From contig JAICTR010000105.1 of NCBI GenBank assembly GCA_025936275.1, positions 1 to 8,139 of the forward strand: a DNA stretch of 8,139 nucleotides. Reading direction: 5' to 3'. A program made the position numbers and the translations under genes. The stretch comes from Burkholderiales bacterium. GTDB lineage: Bacteria > Pseudomonadota > Gammaproteobacteria > Burkholderiales > Usitatibacteraceae. Shown here in pieces: positions 1 to 6,038 of the stretch. The first letter of the stretch is position 1. Every line of letters begins with the position of its first letter. The notes beneath the pieces were generated by a model. The model saw only the letters and a list, made by a program, of their open reading frames with translations, did no database searches and had not been told where the DNA came from.

Positions 1-1
1 G

Positions 2-253
2 GCACGCTTCCTCATCCAGGCCAACGTGCTGCCGAGCCTCGCCAATCCGCTGTGGGACACGTCGGGCTTCGTCGACAATTCCTCCATGGGCGGCAAATTG
101 CTGCAGGGCCTGCTGGGCTACGACGCGCAGCCCGCCGGCATGCAGATGGCATTCTTCGTCGCGGTGCTCGCCGCGATCCTCGCGGGCATGGCCTGGGCGC
201 GAAGGCGCGCCGAGCCGCAGGCGCCCGCGCACACCGCACCCAATCCCACCTGA
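2..253 (+). CDS. FTR1-family high-affinity iron permease, C-terminal fragment
   Basis: This is the last 83 codons of a gene that starts outside the window; the frame is open from base 2 to the TGA at 251-253. The translation reads through NPLWDTSGFVDNSSMGGKLL and LLGYDAQPAGMQ into a hydrophobic segment (AFFVAVLAAILAGMAW) and a short basic tail rich in Ala and Pro. The WDTS, D-x-S-x-x-G and GYxxxP pattern followed by a last membrane helix is typical of the end of Ftr1/EfeU permeases, which move ferric iron across the cytoplasmic membrane with an oxidase or other periplasmic partner. The diagnostic REGLE motifs would lie upstream and cannot be seen. A GTG at 26 is internal to the conserved region and is not the start. 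The next gene follows after 10 bp and its ribosome binding site overlaps this stop codon. Confidence 0.82.
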   Translation, partial: ARFLIQANVLPSLANPLWDTSGFVDNSSMGGKLLQGLLGYDAQPAGMQMAFFVAVLAAILAGMAWARRRAEPQAPAHTAPNPT

Positions 254-257
254 GGAG
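252..257 (+). promoter_or_regulatory. Ribosome binding site of the outer-membrane protein gene
   Basis: GAGGAG lies six bases before the ATG at 264 and overlaps the TGA stop of the iron permease. It is one of the two clearest Shine-Dalgarno sequences in the window. It fixes the start of the downstream gene and suggests translational coupling. Confidence 0.8.
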
Positions 258-263
258 TTTTCC

Positions 264-1010
264 ATGCGCATCGAAGCCCGGCTGATCGCAGCCGCCGCCC
301 TCGCCTTGCCCGCGTTCGCCCACGCGGCCGCCGATGAATACGTGCAGGTGCCCACCGTCGAGTACGGCGAGCGCGAGATCGACTTCAAGTACGGCACGCG
401 CCGCTTCGACGACGCGAACGAGCGCGAGAGCGCGGCAAGCCTGGGCTTCGGCTGGGGCGCCACGCCCTGGTGGTTCACCGAGGCGTACGTGAAGTACCAC
501 AAGGAGCCGGGCGAGCGCACGCGCTACGACGCCTTCGAATGGGAGAACAAGTTCCAGCTCACCGAGACCAACAAGTACCCGGTGGACCTCGGCATGCTGG
601 TCGAATTCGAGGTGCCGCGCGACCGCGACGAGGGCTACGAGCTGAAGCTGGGTCCGCTGATGCAGTTCGATACCGGGGCGCTGCGCTGGAACACCAACGT
701 CTTCCTCGAGCGCTCGTTCCGCACGCGCGGCGACGAGGCCTCGGTCACCGAGATGAAGTACCAGGCGCAGGTGAGCTATCACCTTGCCAACGGCCTCGAT
801 GTCGGCGCGCAGGCGTTCGGCGACCTCGGCAAGTGGAACGACTGGGCGCCCCGCGAGGAGCAGAGCCATCGCATCGGCCCGGCGGTATTCGGAAAGGTGA
901 AGCTCGGCGAAGGGCGCCAGGCGATCCGCTGGAACGCGGCGTGGCTCTTCGGCGCGAGCGACGCGGCCGCCGACAACGCGTTTCGCCTGCAGGCCGAGTA
1001 CGAGTTCTAG
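264..1010 (+). CDS. Outer-membrane beta-barrel protein of unnamed family, linked to FTR1
   Basis: The 248-residue product begins with a clear Sec signal peptide (MRIEARLIAAAALALPAFAHA); cleavage is expected after Ala21 or Ala23. The mature part is a series of alternating polar/apolar, aromatic-rich strands, for example around residues 36-46, 58-64, 70-79, 90-99, 108-117, 125-134, 140-151, 162-173 and 178-186. It ends in a strand with a terminal Phe (LQAEYEF), the usual signal for assembly into the outer membrane. The number of strands suggests a small barrel of about 10-12. Acidic and basic residues are plentiful (EREIDFKYG, RDRDEGYELK) and there is no cysteine. I recognise no named family; similar uncharacterised proteins occur in betaproteobacteria. 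Position 10 bp after FTR1 suggests a role in metal (iron) uptake across the outer membrane, but this is inference only. The start is set by the GAGGAG at 252-257. Confidence 0.85.
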   Translation: MRIEARLIAAAALALPAFAHAAADEYVQVPTVEYGEREIDFKYGTRRFDDANERESAASLGFGWGATPWWFTEAYVKYHKEPGERTRYDAFEWENKFQLTETNKYPVDLGMLVEFEVPRDRDEGYELKLGPLMQFDTGALRWNTNVFLERSFRTRGDEASVTEMKYQAQVSYHLANGLDVGAQAFGDLGKWNDWAPREEQSHRIGPAVFGKVKLGEGRQAIRWNAAWLFGASDAAADNAFRLQAEYEF

Positions 1011-1013
1011 GGA

Positions 1014-1568
1014 TCAGCCGCGGCGGCGGAGGCGATGGGCGATGAAGAGCATCGCTCCCGCCGCGGCGACGCCCCCGAAGAGCCACATCTCGTAGCCGTC
1101 CACCTCGACGAGCGCGGACTCCACCGCGGAACCGAAGACGTAGCCCGCGCCGGCGACGAGCGGCGCCCAGAGCGCGGCGCCGATGAAGTTGAACACCATG
1201 AATTTCCAGGGCGGCACGCGTCCCATGCCGAGCAGGATCGGCCCGAGGATGCGAAAGCCGTACATGAAGCGCACCGCCACGATGAGCGGCGCGTGCCAGC
1301 GGGCGAGGAGCGCATCGAAGCGCAGCGCCCGCGCCTCGGCCGACGGAAAGCGCGTGAGGATGCGAGCGCCGTGGCGCCGCCCGAGGTAGAAGAAGAACTG
1401 GTCGCCCGCGAAGCCGCCGATCATCGCCACCACCACCACGGTGTAGAAGTCGAGGTAGCCGCGGTTCGCCGCGAGCCCGGCGAGTGCCAGCACCGTCTCG
1501 CCCTCCGTGAACGCGCCCACCAGCACCGCGAGGTAGCCGTACGAGTCGATGAGCGCGGCGAGGTCCAT
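1014..1568 (-). CDS. DedA-family (SNARE-associated / VTT domain) membrane protein
   Basis: The product has 184 residues, starting MDLAALIDSYGYLAVLVGAF. Hydrophobic segments fall near 12-33, 40-62, 93-115, 124-146 and 161-178. Family features are the acidic Glu22/Glu24 before an AG-rich segment (FTEGETVLALAG), GGFAGDQFFFYLGRRHG at 51-67, and RFMYGFRILGP at 100-110. The Arg100/Arg106 pair has the same spacing as the arginines reported as essential in E. coli YqjA. DedA proteins are linked to recycling of undecaprenyl phosphate or other lipid carriers across the inner membrane and to maintaining proton motive force. The length is near that of short members such as YohD. The start at 1568 lacks a clear Shine-Dalgarno sequence but begins where homology begins. 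It lies 23 bp after the sensor kinase stop, so the two are probably cotranscribed. Its stop is 3 bp from the stop of the convergent outer-membrane gene. Confidence 0.9.
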   Translation of the reverse strand: MDLAALIDSYGYLAVLVGAFTEGETVLALAGLAANRGYLDFYTVVVVAMIGGFAGDQFFFYLGRRHGARILTRFPSAEARALRFDALLARWHAPLIVAVRFMYGFRILGPILLGMGRVPPWKFMVFNFIGAALWAPLVAGAGYVFGSAVESALVEVDGYEMWLFGGVAAAGAMLFIAHRLRRRG

Positions 1569-1576
1569 CGGCAGCG

Positions 1577-1590
1577 CGCGCCGCGGCGCG
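1577..1590. repeat. Perfect 14-bp GC palindrome between the kinase and DedA genes
   Basis: CGCGCCGCGGCGCG reads the same on both strands and fills most of the 23-bp gap between the kinase stop and the DedA start. It could form a short hairpin in the mRNA just upstream of the DedA start codon. There is no following T-run, so it is not a normal intrinsic terminator. In DNA this GC-rich a palindrome of this length may be chance. Confidence 0.3.
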
Positions 1591-1591
1591 G

Positions 1592-2926
1592 CTAGGGAAA
1601 GGAAACGCGGATGCGCGTGCCGCGTCCCGAGGGCGCATCGTCCACGTCCACCGCCGCGCCGTAGCGCTGCGCGATCTCGTGCACGATCGCGAGCCCGAGG
1701 CCGCTCCCGCCGGACGATTGGCGCTCGAGGCGCCGGAAGCGCTCGAAGATGCGGCCGCGATCCTCGACCGGAATGCCGGGGCCGTCGTCCACCACCTCGA
1801 GGATCGAGCGCGAGCCCTCGCGTCGCGTGCCGACGAGCACGTAAGTCGCGCCGTAACGCGTGGCGTTGTCCACGAGGTTCGCGGCCATCTCGCCCACCAG
1901 CACCGGATCGCCCTCGATCGGCGCCGGGGCGAGGTCGAACTCGAGGTCCACGTGGCGGCCGTTCGCGGTGCGCACCCACGCGTCGGCATGGCCCTTCACG
2001 ACTTCCGCCATGTCGCACGGCTCGGTGCGCGCGACCGGGTTGGAGACGGGATCGGCCGCCGCGAGCGAGAGCACCTGCTGCGCGAGGCGCGCGAGCCGCG
2101 CCGCGCCCTCGCGTGCCTGCGCGAAATGCCCCTCGCGTTCGCCGCCCTCGCGCCGCGCGAGGTCGAGCTGCGTGACGAGCCCGGCGATGGGCGTGCGCAG
2201 CTGGTGCGCGGCGTTGGCGATGAAGCGCGCCTGCGTGCTCTGCGCGTCCTTGAGCCGCCCGAGCATGAGGTTCAGCTCCGTGACCAGCGGCCGCAGCTCC
2301 TCGACGACGTGTCCCTCGTCGACGGGGCGCAGGTCCACGTGCGAGCGCGCCTGCAATTCCTCGCGCAGCCGCTCGAGCGGACCCAGCCCGCGGCGCACGC
2401 CGATGATCACCGCGATGATCGCCGCGAGCGAGAGCAGCACGGTGGGCAGGATCGCCGAGAGCATCGCGTCGTCGGACGCGTGCTCGCGCTTGAAGGTGGT
2501 CTCCGCCGCGATCACCGAGACCGGCTGTCCCGCGACCGCGGTATCGAGCGCGACCGCGCGGATGCGGCGCCCCTCGAGGAAGTCGTTCCAGAAGAGCAGC
2601 GTCTCGCCGGGCAGGCGCGGCGGCGGCTTCAGGTGCGGGTCGCCCGCGATGAGCTTGCCCTCGCCGTCGCGGATCACGTAGTAGATGTGGTCGGTGCTGT
2701 CCGCGCGCAGGATCGCGTCCGCGGTGTCGGAGAGCTCGAGGTCGAGCCGCCCCTGCTTCAGCCGGATGTAAGGAACCAGCGTGCGCGCGATGTCGCCGAG
2801 GTCCAGGTCGTAGGCGGCGGTGAGGCGCCGCTCCATGAAGACATACGCGCCGGTGGCGGCGGTGGCGCCCACGACGATCAGCGGCAGGAACAACCAGGCG
2901 AAAAGCCTAAGCCTGAGGCTTTTCAT
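1592..2926 (-). CDS. Sensor histidine kinase, TctE/QseC type with 2CSK_N-like sensor region
   Basis: The product has 444 residues from ATG 2926; a GTG at 2929 would add one residue, and neither has a well-spaced ribosome site. Two membrane helices (about 9-30 and 155-177) enclose a periplasmic region of some 125 residues. That region's AAYDLDLGDIAR, YYVIRDGEGKLIAGDP and VSVIAAETTFKRE motifs fit the 2CSK_N domain found in TctE-like kinases. A HAMP-like linker follows. The H-box is FIANAAHQLRTPIAGL with phosphoacceptor His241; then come the N-box NLVDNATRYG (350-359), the G1 box DDGPGI (380-385), an F-box (IFERFRR) and the G2 box GGSGLGLAIV (406-415). All motifs are intact, so it should autophosphorylate and pass phosphate to the regulator encoded just upstream, whose gene it overlaps by 20 bp. 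The signal is unknown; TctE homologues respond to tricarboxylates, but the DedA neighbour points as much to an envelope cue. Confidence 0.95.
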   Translation of the reverse strand: MKSLRLRLFAWLFLPLIVVGATAATGAYVFMERRLTAAYDLDLGDIARTLVPYIRLKQGRLDLELSDTADAILRADSTDHIYYVIRDGEGKLIAGDPHLKPPPRLPGETLLFWNDFLEGRRIRAVALDTAVAGQPVSVIAAETTFKREHASDDAMLSAILPTVLLSLAAIIAVIIGVRRGLGPLERLREELQARSHVDLRPVDEGHVVEELRPLVTELNLMLGRLKDAQSTQARFIANAAHQLRTPIAGLVTQLDLARREGGEREGHFAQAREGAARLARLAQQVLSLAAADPVSNPVARTEPCDMAEVVKGHADAWVRTANGRHVDLEFDLAPAPIEGDPVLVGEMAANLVDNATRYGATYVLVGTRREGSRSILEVVDDGPGIPVEDRGRIFERFRRLERQSSGGSGLGLAIVHEIAQRYGAAVDVDDAPSGRGTRIRVSFP

Positions 2927-3593
2927 CACTCCAGGGTTCGACGATGTATCCCAGCCCGCGCACCGTGCGGATGCGGATGCCCGAAGGCTCGAGCTTCGCG
3001 CGCAGCCGCGAGATGTGCACCTCGATCGCGTTGGCCGAGATGTGCTCGTCCCACGAGGCCACCGCGCTCGCGATCTTCTCCTTCCCCACGATCGCGTCGA
3101 TGTTGGAGAAGAGGTACTCGAGGATCGCGTGCTCGCGCTGCGGCAGGTCGATGGGCTTGCCGTGGATCATCGCGCGCTTGCGCGCGAGGTCGATGGTGAG
3201 CGGGCCGTGCTCGATCACGCGCGAGCGGATCGCCCGCCCGCGGCGCGCGAGCGCCGAGACGCGCGCCGTGAGCTCCTCGGGCGCGAAGGGCTTCGGCAGG
3301 TAGTCGTCGGCGCCGAGCTTCAACCCGTGCACGCGGTCGCTCACCGCGTCGCGCGCCGTGAGCACCAGCACCGCCTGCTCGTCGCCGCGCGAGCGCAGGC
3401 GCCTCAACCACGTGAAGCCGTCCATGCCGGGCAGGCCGATGTCGAGGATGATGAGGTCGATCTCGGAGACCTTGATGGCGGCTTCGGCCTGCTCGGCGCT
3501 CGCCACCGAATCGACCACGAATCCCTCGTGGCGAAGGGTGGCGGTGAGGCCGTCCGCGAGCATCGCGTCGTCCTCGACGATCAGTACGCGCAT
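2907..3593 (-). CDS. OmpR/QseB/TctD-family response regulator
   Basis: The product has 228 residues. The receiver domain (1-115) has the acidic pocket Glu7/Asp8/Asp9, phosphoacceptor Asp51 (LIILDIGLPGMDGF), Thr79 and Lys101 (DDYLPKPF). The C-terminal winged helix (about 125-221) carries the recognition-helix pattern NAIEVHISRLRAKL followed by IRTVRGLGYIVEP, which marks the OmpR/PhoB subfamily. It is a DNA-binding transcription factor activated by phosphorylation, most likely by the kinase encoded by the overlapping downstream gene. The start at 3593 is where receiver homology begins (MRVLIVEDD); an ATG at 3638 would add 15 residues with no family match and lies inside the likely promoter. The Shine-Dalgarno sequence is weak (CGGAC). 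The leader holds repeated CGGCA half-sites that could serve autoregulation. Confidence 0.95.
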   Translation of the reverse strand: MRVLIVEDDAMLADGLTATLRHEGFVVDSVASAEQAEAAIKVSEIDLIILDIGLPGMDGFTWLRRLRSRGDEQAVLVLTARDAVSDRVHGLKLGADDYLPKPFAPEELTARVSALARRGRAIRSRVIEHGPLTIDLARKRAMIHGKPIDLPQREHAILEYLFSNIDAIVGKEKIASAVASWDEHISANAIEVHISRLRAKLEPSGIRIRTVRGLGYIVEPWSDEKPQA

Positions 3594-3613
3594 GGAACTG
3601 TCCGCTGGGGAAA

Positions 3614-3656
3614 CGGCAAGGAATGCCGAAACCAGCATATCACGCAGGCAACGGCA
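3614..3656. promoter_or_regulatory. Candidate operator: CGGCA half-sites around the regulator promoter
   Basis: CGGCA at 3614-3618 and its inverse TGCCG at 3624-3628 form a dyad with a 5-bp spacer, placed over the predicted transcription start. A third CGGCA lies at 3652-3656, upstream of the -10 box. The two same-orientation copies share seven bases (AACGGCA at 3612-3618 and 3650-3656). The arrangement could be a binding site for autoregulation by the encoded OmpR-type protein or another factor, or the dyad could act as a leader hairpin. The rest of the gap holds a 10-bp palindrome, CCGGCGCCGG (3657-3666), and no T-tailed terminator for the upstream operon. Confidence 0.28.
3634..3642 (-). 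promoter_or_regulatory. Possible extended -10 promoter for the regulator-kinase-DedA operon
   Basis: On the minus strand the 85-bp gap before the regulator contains TGATATGCT, an extended -10 (TGn plus TATGCT, four of six consensus bases). It sits in the only relatively AT-rich patch of the gap. No -35 box is recognisable at 17 bp spacing, which is tolerable for an extended -10 promoter. Transcription would start near 3627, giving a leader of about 34 bases. This is a prediction from sequence alone. Confidence 0.32.
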
Positions 3657-3678
3657 CCGGCGCCGGGGGGCGCGGCGC

Positions 3679-4719
3679 TCAGGGCGTGGTGCGGTCGCGC
3701 GAGCGCATGCGCGCGGTCCACGAGGCGGGGATCGCGAGGCTCAGCGAGGCGCCGTGCGCTTCGCTGGTGGTCGCGATGCCCACCAGCTTGCCGTACGCGT
3801 CGAACACCGGGCCGCCGCTGCCGTTCGGCGCGACCGGCATCGAGAGCTCGATCAGCGGGCCGCGCGCATCGGGCACCAGGCTCTTCACGTTGCCCTCGGT
3901 GAGCGCGAGGTCGCCCGAAGCGTTGGCGCCCAGCGCGTAGACGACGTCGCCGGGCTGCGCCTCGCGCTCGGCGAGCGTCACCGGCACCAGCGGCGGCTCC
4001 ACGGCGAGGCGGCAGAGGTCGAGCGTCTCGTCGTCGACGAGGAGCGAGGCGGAGCGATTCTCCGCGCCGATCGAGACGATGAGCTGCGCGTTGCCGGGAA
4101 TGCCGTGGCAGGTCGTCACCATGGCGCCGTTGTCGATCGCGAGCGCAAGCCCGAGCGGCACCGCGCGCCCGCTCATCTCGAACGCCTGCACGCGCCCCAC
4201 GGATTTCTGCGCGCGCGCGAGGATGTCCTTCGGCGCGGTGGGTTGCGGCGCGGCGGGCGCGGGCGGTTGCGCCTCGGGAGCCGCCGGTGCTTCGGCGACC
4301 GGCGGCGGCGCGGGCGCGGCGGGCCGTTCGCGCGAATGCATCAGCGCATAGGCGATCACGAGCAGCGCGAGCACGCCTACCGCGAGTCCCACCGGCGGAA
4401 TGCGGATGCGCCGCTCGCCCGCGTCTTGCTCCGCTTCGAGCGCGAGGTCGGGCGCCTGCGCCCGGGCTTGCGCGCGGGCGGCGGCGCGCTCCGATTCGGT
4501 GATGAGCGAGGTGTCGTATGCCGCGCGCCGTTTCTCGTCGGCGAGCACCTCGTGGGCCTGGCGCAGCAGCGCCGCTTCGCCCGGGTCGCGCGAGCCGCCG
4601 TCGCGAAGCTCGGCATCGCGCGCCTGGTACGCGCGATCGATCTCCGCCGGCGGCGCGTCGGGCGCCACGCCGAGGATGTCGTAGAGCGTTCGCTTGGGAG
4701 CGGGCATGGGCGCCATCAT
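3679..4719 (-). CDS. Membrane-anchored trypsin-like protease with degenerate N-terminal J-domain
   Basis: The product has 346 residues. Residues 11-70 look like a DnaJ J-domain (TLYDILGVAPDA, then EIDRAYQ, then LRQAHEVLADEKRRAAYD), but the HPD loop needed to stimulate DnaK reads Arg39-Asp40-Gly41. A charged Ala-rich stretch, a basic RRIR, one membrane helix (109-127) and a Pro/Ala-rich linker (131-163) lead to a chymotrypsin/HtrA-like domain (about 165-335). The triad is His205 (VTTCHG), Asp235 (LDLCRL) and Ser301 (PNGSGGPVF). By the positive-inside rule the J-like part is cytoplasmic and the protease periplasmic. Cys204 and Cys236 sit beside the catalytic His and Asp and could form a disulfide. 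No PDZ domain follows, unlike DegP/DegS. The start could be ATG 4719, 4716 or 4707; 4719 is chosen because a weak GAAG precedes it. It follows the MFS gene by 41 bp with no visible terminator and is probably the last gene of that operon. Confidence 0.88.
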   Translation of the reverse strand: MMAPMPAPKRTLYDILGVAPDAPPAEIDRAYQARDAELRDGGSRDPGEAALLRQAHEVLADEKRRAAYDTSLITESERAAARAQARAQAPDLALEAEQDAGERRIRIPPVGLAVGVLALLVIAYALMHSRERPAAPAPPPVAEAPAAPEAQPPAPAAPQPTAPKDILARAQKSVGRVQAFEMSGRAVPLGLALAIDNGAMVTTCHGIPGNAQLIVSIGAENRSASLLVDDETLDLCRLAVEPPLVPVTLAEREAQPGDVVYALGANASGDLALTEGNVKSLVPDARGPLIELSMPVAPNGSGGPVFDAYGKLVGIATTSEAHGASLSLAIPASWTARMRSRDRTTP

Positions 4720-4760
4720 CGGACTTCGCGGCGTGGCGCGCAACACGCGCCGCGTCGGGC

Positions 4761-6038
4761 TCAGGCGACGCGCGAGCGGCCGCGCGCTTCGTCGACGAAC
4801 GCGAGCACGGCGAGCGAGGCGAGGAAGAAGGCGCCGGTGAGAAGGATCGCGAGGCGATGGTTGCCGTGCGTGAGCCACGTGACCGCGCCGTAGGTGAGGG
4901 GGCCCAGGATCGCGGCGAGGCGGATCGCGACGCCCCAGAGGCCGAAGAACTCGCTCGCGCGATCCACCGGCGAAAGATACGCGACCAGCGCGCGCCCCGC
5001 GGACTGGCTCGATCCCATGCACAGCCCGGCGAGGTTCGCCGCCACCCAGAACATGCCGGCCGTGGTCGAGAAGAAAGCCACGACCGTCATCGCGATCCAT
5101 CCCACGATCGTCACGCGCAGCGCCGCCACCTTGCCGATGCGGTCCTGCGCGTAGCCGAAGCCGAAGGCGCCGACCGCCGCGGTCACGTTCACCACGAGGA
5201 TGAGGATGATCGTCTCGTGGGTCTTGAAGCCCATCACCTGCTCGGCGTAGATCGCGGCGAGCGCGATCACCGTCGCCACACCCGCCTGGTAGAGCGTGCC
5301 GCACGCGAAGACCAGCAGCAGGTCCTTGTAGGTGCGGGCCGCGTGCGCGGTCTGCATGAGCCGCGCGAAGGCGACGCGCGCGCCCGGCACTTCCGCCGGC
5401 ACGGCGCGCTCGCGCAGGAAGAGGAACGTCGGCAGCGCCGCGAGGCCATAGACCGCGGCCGTGATGATCATCGTGCCCGGCACCGCCTGGGCGGAGGTGG
5501 CGCCGCGCGAAGGCGCGCTCATCACCCACGCGAGCGAGATCGCGAGCGCGAGGATGCCGCCGAAGTAGCCGAGGCTCCATCCCCATCCCGACACCTTGCC
5601 GAGCGCTTCGGGGCGCGCGAGCTCGGGGAGGAACGCCGCGCACAGGTTTTCGCCCATCGAGTAGGCGATGTTGGAGACGATGATCGCGCCCACCGCCCAG
5701 CCGATCGTGCCGGGCCCGGCGAGCGCCAGCGCCACGGTGCCCGCGATGCAGATCACGGTGGAGATCGCGAGGAGCGGCTTCTTCGCCGCATGCGCGTCGG
5801 ACCACGCGCCGAGGATCGGCCCGAGCACGATCACGCCGAGGTACGAGACCGAGAGCGCGGCGGTCCATGCGAAGGTGGCCCAGTCCGCGTTCGCCGCGAC
5901 CACCGAGACGAAGTACGCGTTGAAGACCGCGGTGAGGACCACCGTGGTGTAGCCCGAGTTCGCGAAGTCGTACATCGCCCACGCCCACACCTCGCGGCGC
6001 GCGACGCCGGGATTGAGCGCCGAGGGGCGAGCGCTCAT
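4761..6038 (-). CDS. UMF1-family MFS transporter (Atg22-like)
   Basis: The product has 425 residues and about 12 hydrophobic segments. The N-terminal EVWAWAMYDFANSGYTTVV is the hallmark of the UMF1/Atg22-like branch of the major facilitator superfamily. Other branch features are LGPILGAWSDAHAAKKPLLA (motif A region, 72-91), GKVSGWGWSLGYFGG (147-161), and GSSQSAGRALVAYLSP with SEFFGLWG (342-369). Yeast Atg22 exports amino acids from the vacuole; the bacterial members have no settled substrate, so transport of amino acids, peptides or other small metabolites across the inner membrane is only a guess. The ATG overlaps the stop of the upstream S41 gene as ATGA (6035-6038) and an AAGGA lies six bases upstream, so the start is firm. 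It sits between two extracytoplasmic protease genes, which may hint at handling proteolysis products. Confidence 0.92.
   Translation of the reverse strand: MSARPSALNPGVARREVWAWAMYDFANSGYTTVVLTAVFNAYFVSVVAANADWATFAWTAALSVSYLGVIVLGPILGAWSDAHAAKKPLLAISTVICIAGTVALALAGPGTIGWAVGAIIVSNIAYSMGENLCAAFLPELARPEALGKVSGWGWSLGYFGGILALAISLAWVMSAPSRGATSAQAVPGTMIITAAVYGLAALPTFLFLRERAVPAEVPGARVAFARLMQTAHAARTYKDLLLVFACGTLYQAGVATVIALAAIYAEQVMGFKTHETIILILVVNVTAAVGAFGFGYAQDRIGKVAALRVTIVGWIAMTVVAFFSTTAGMFWVAANLAGLCMGSSQSAGRALVAYLSPVDRASEFFGLWGVAIRLAAILGPLTYGAVTWLTHGNHRLAILLTGAFFLASLAVLAFVDEARGRSRVA

Noticed and set aside
1569..2018. Upstream extension of the DedA protein to 334 residues
   Set aside because: The added residues are a shifted reading of the kinase C-terminus and Arg-rich; DedA homology starts at the ATG 1568.
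1679..3199. Long open frame (506 codons) on the plus strand opposite the kinase and regulator genes
   Set aside because: It is a shadow frame caused by GC-rich third positions. The product is Arg/Ala/Glu-rich low-complexity sequence without domains, and the opposite strand encodes two proteins with complete motifs.
3594..3638. Earlier start (ATG 3638) for the response regulator
   Set aside because: The extra 15 residues precede the receiver fold, have no family match and would place the start codon within the likely promoter.
3657..3678. GC-rich stretch after the protease stop as an intrinsic terminator
   Set aside because: It contains a CCGGCGCCGG palindrome but no run of T follows on the minus strand, so termination there cannot be supported.
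3358..4893. Long open frame (511 codons) on the plus strand crossing the regulator start, the intergenic gap and the protease gene
   Set aside because: It spans several minus-strand gene boundaries and gives Arg/His/Glu-rich sequence with no recognisable fold.
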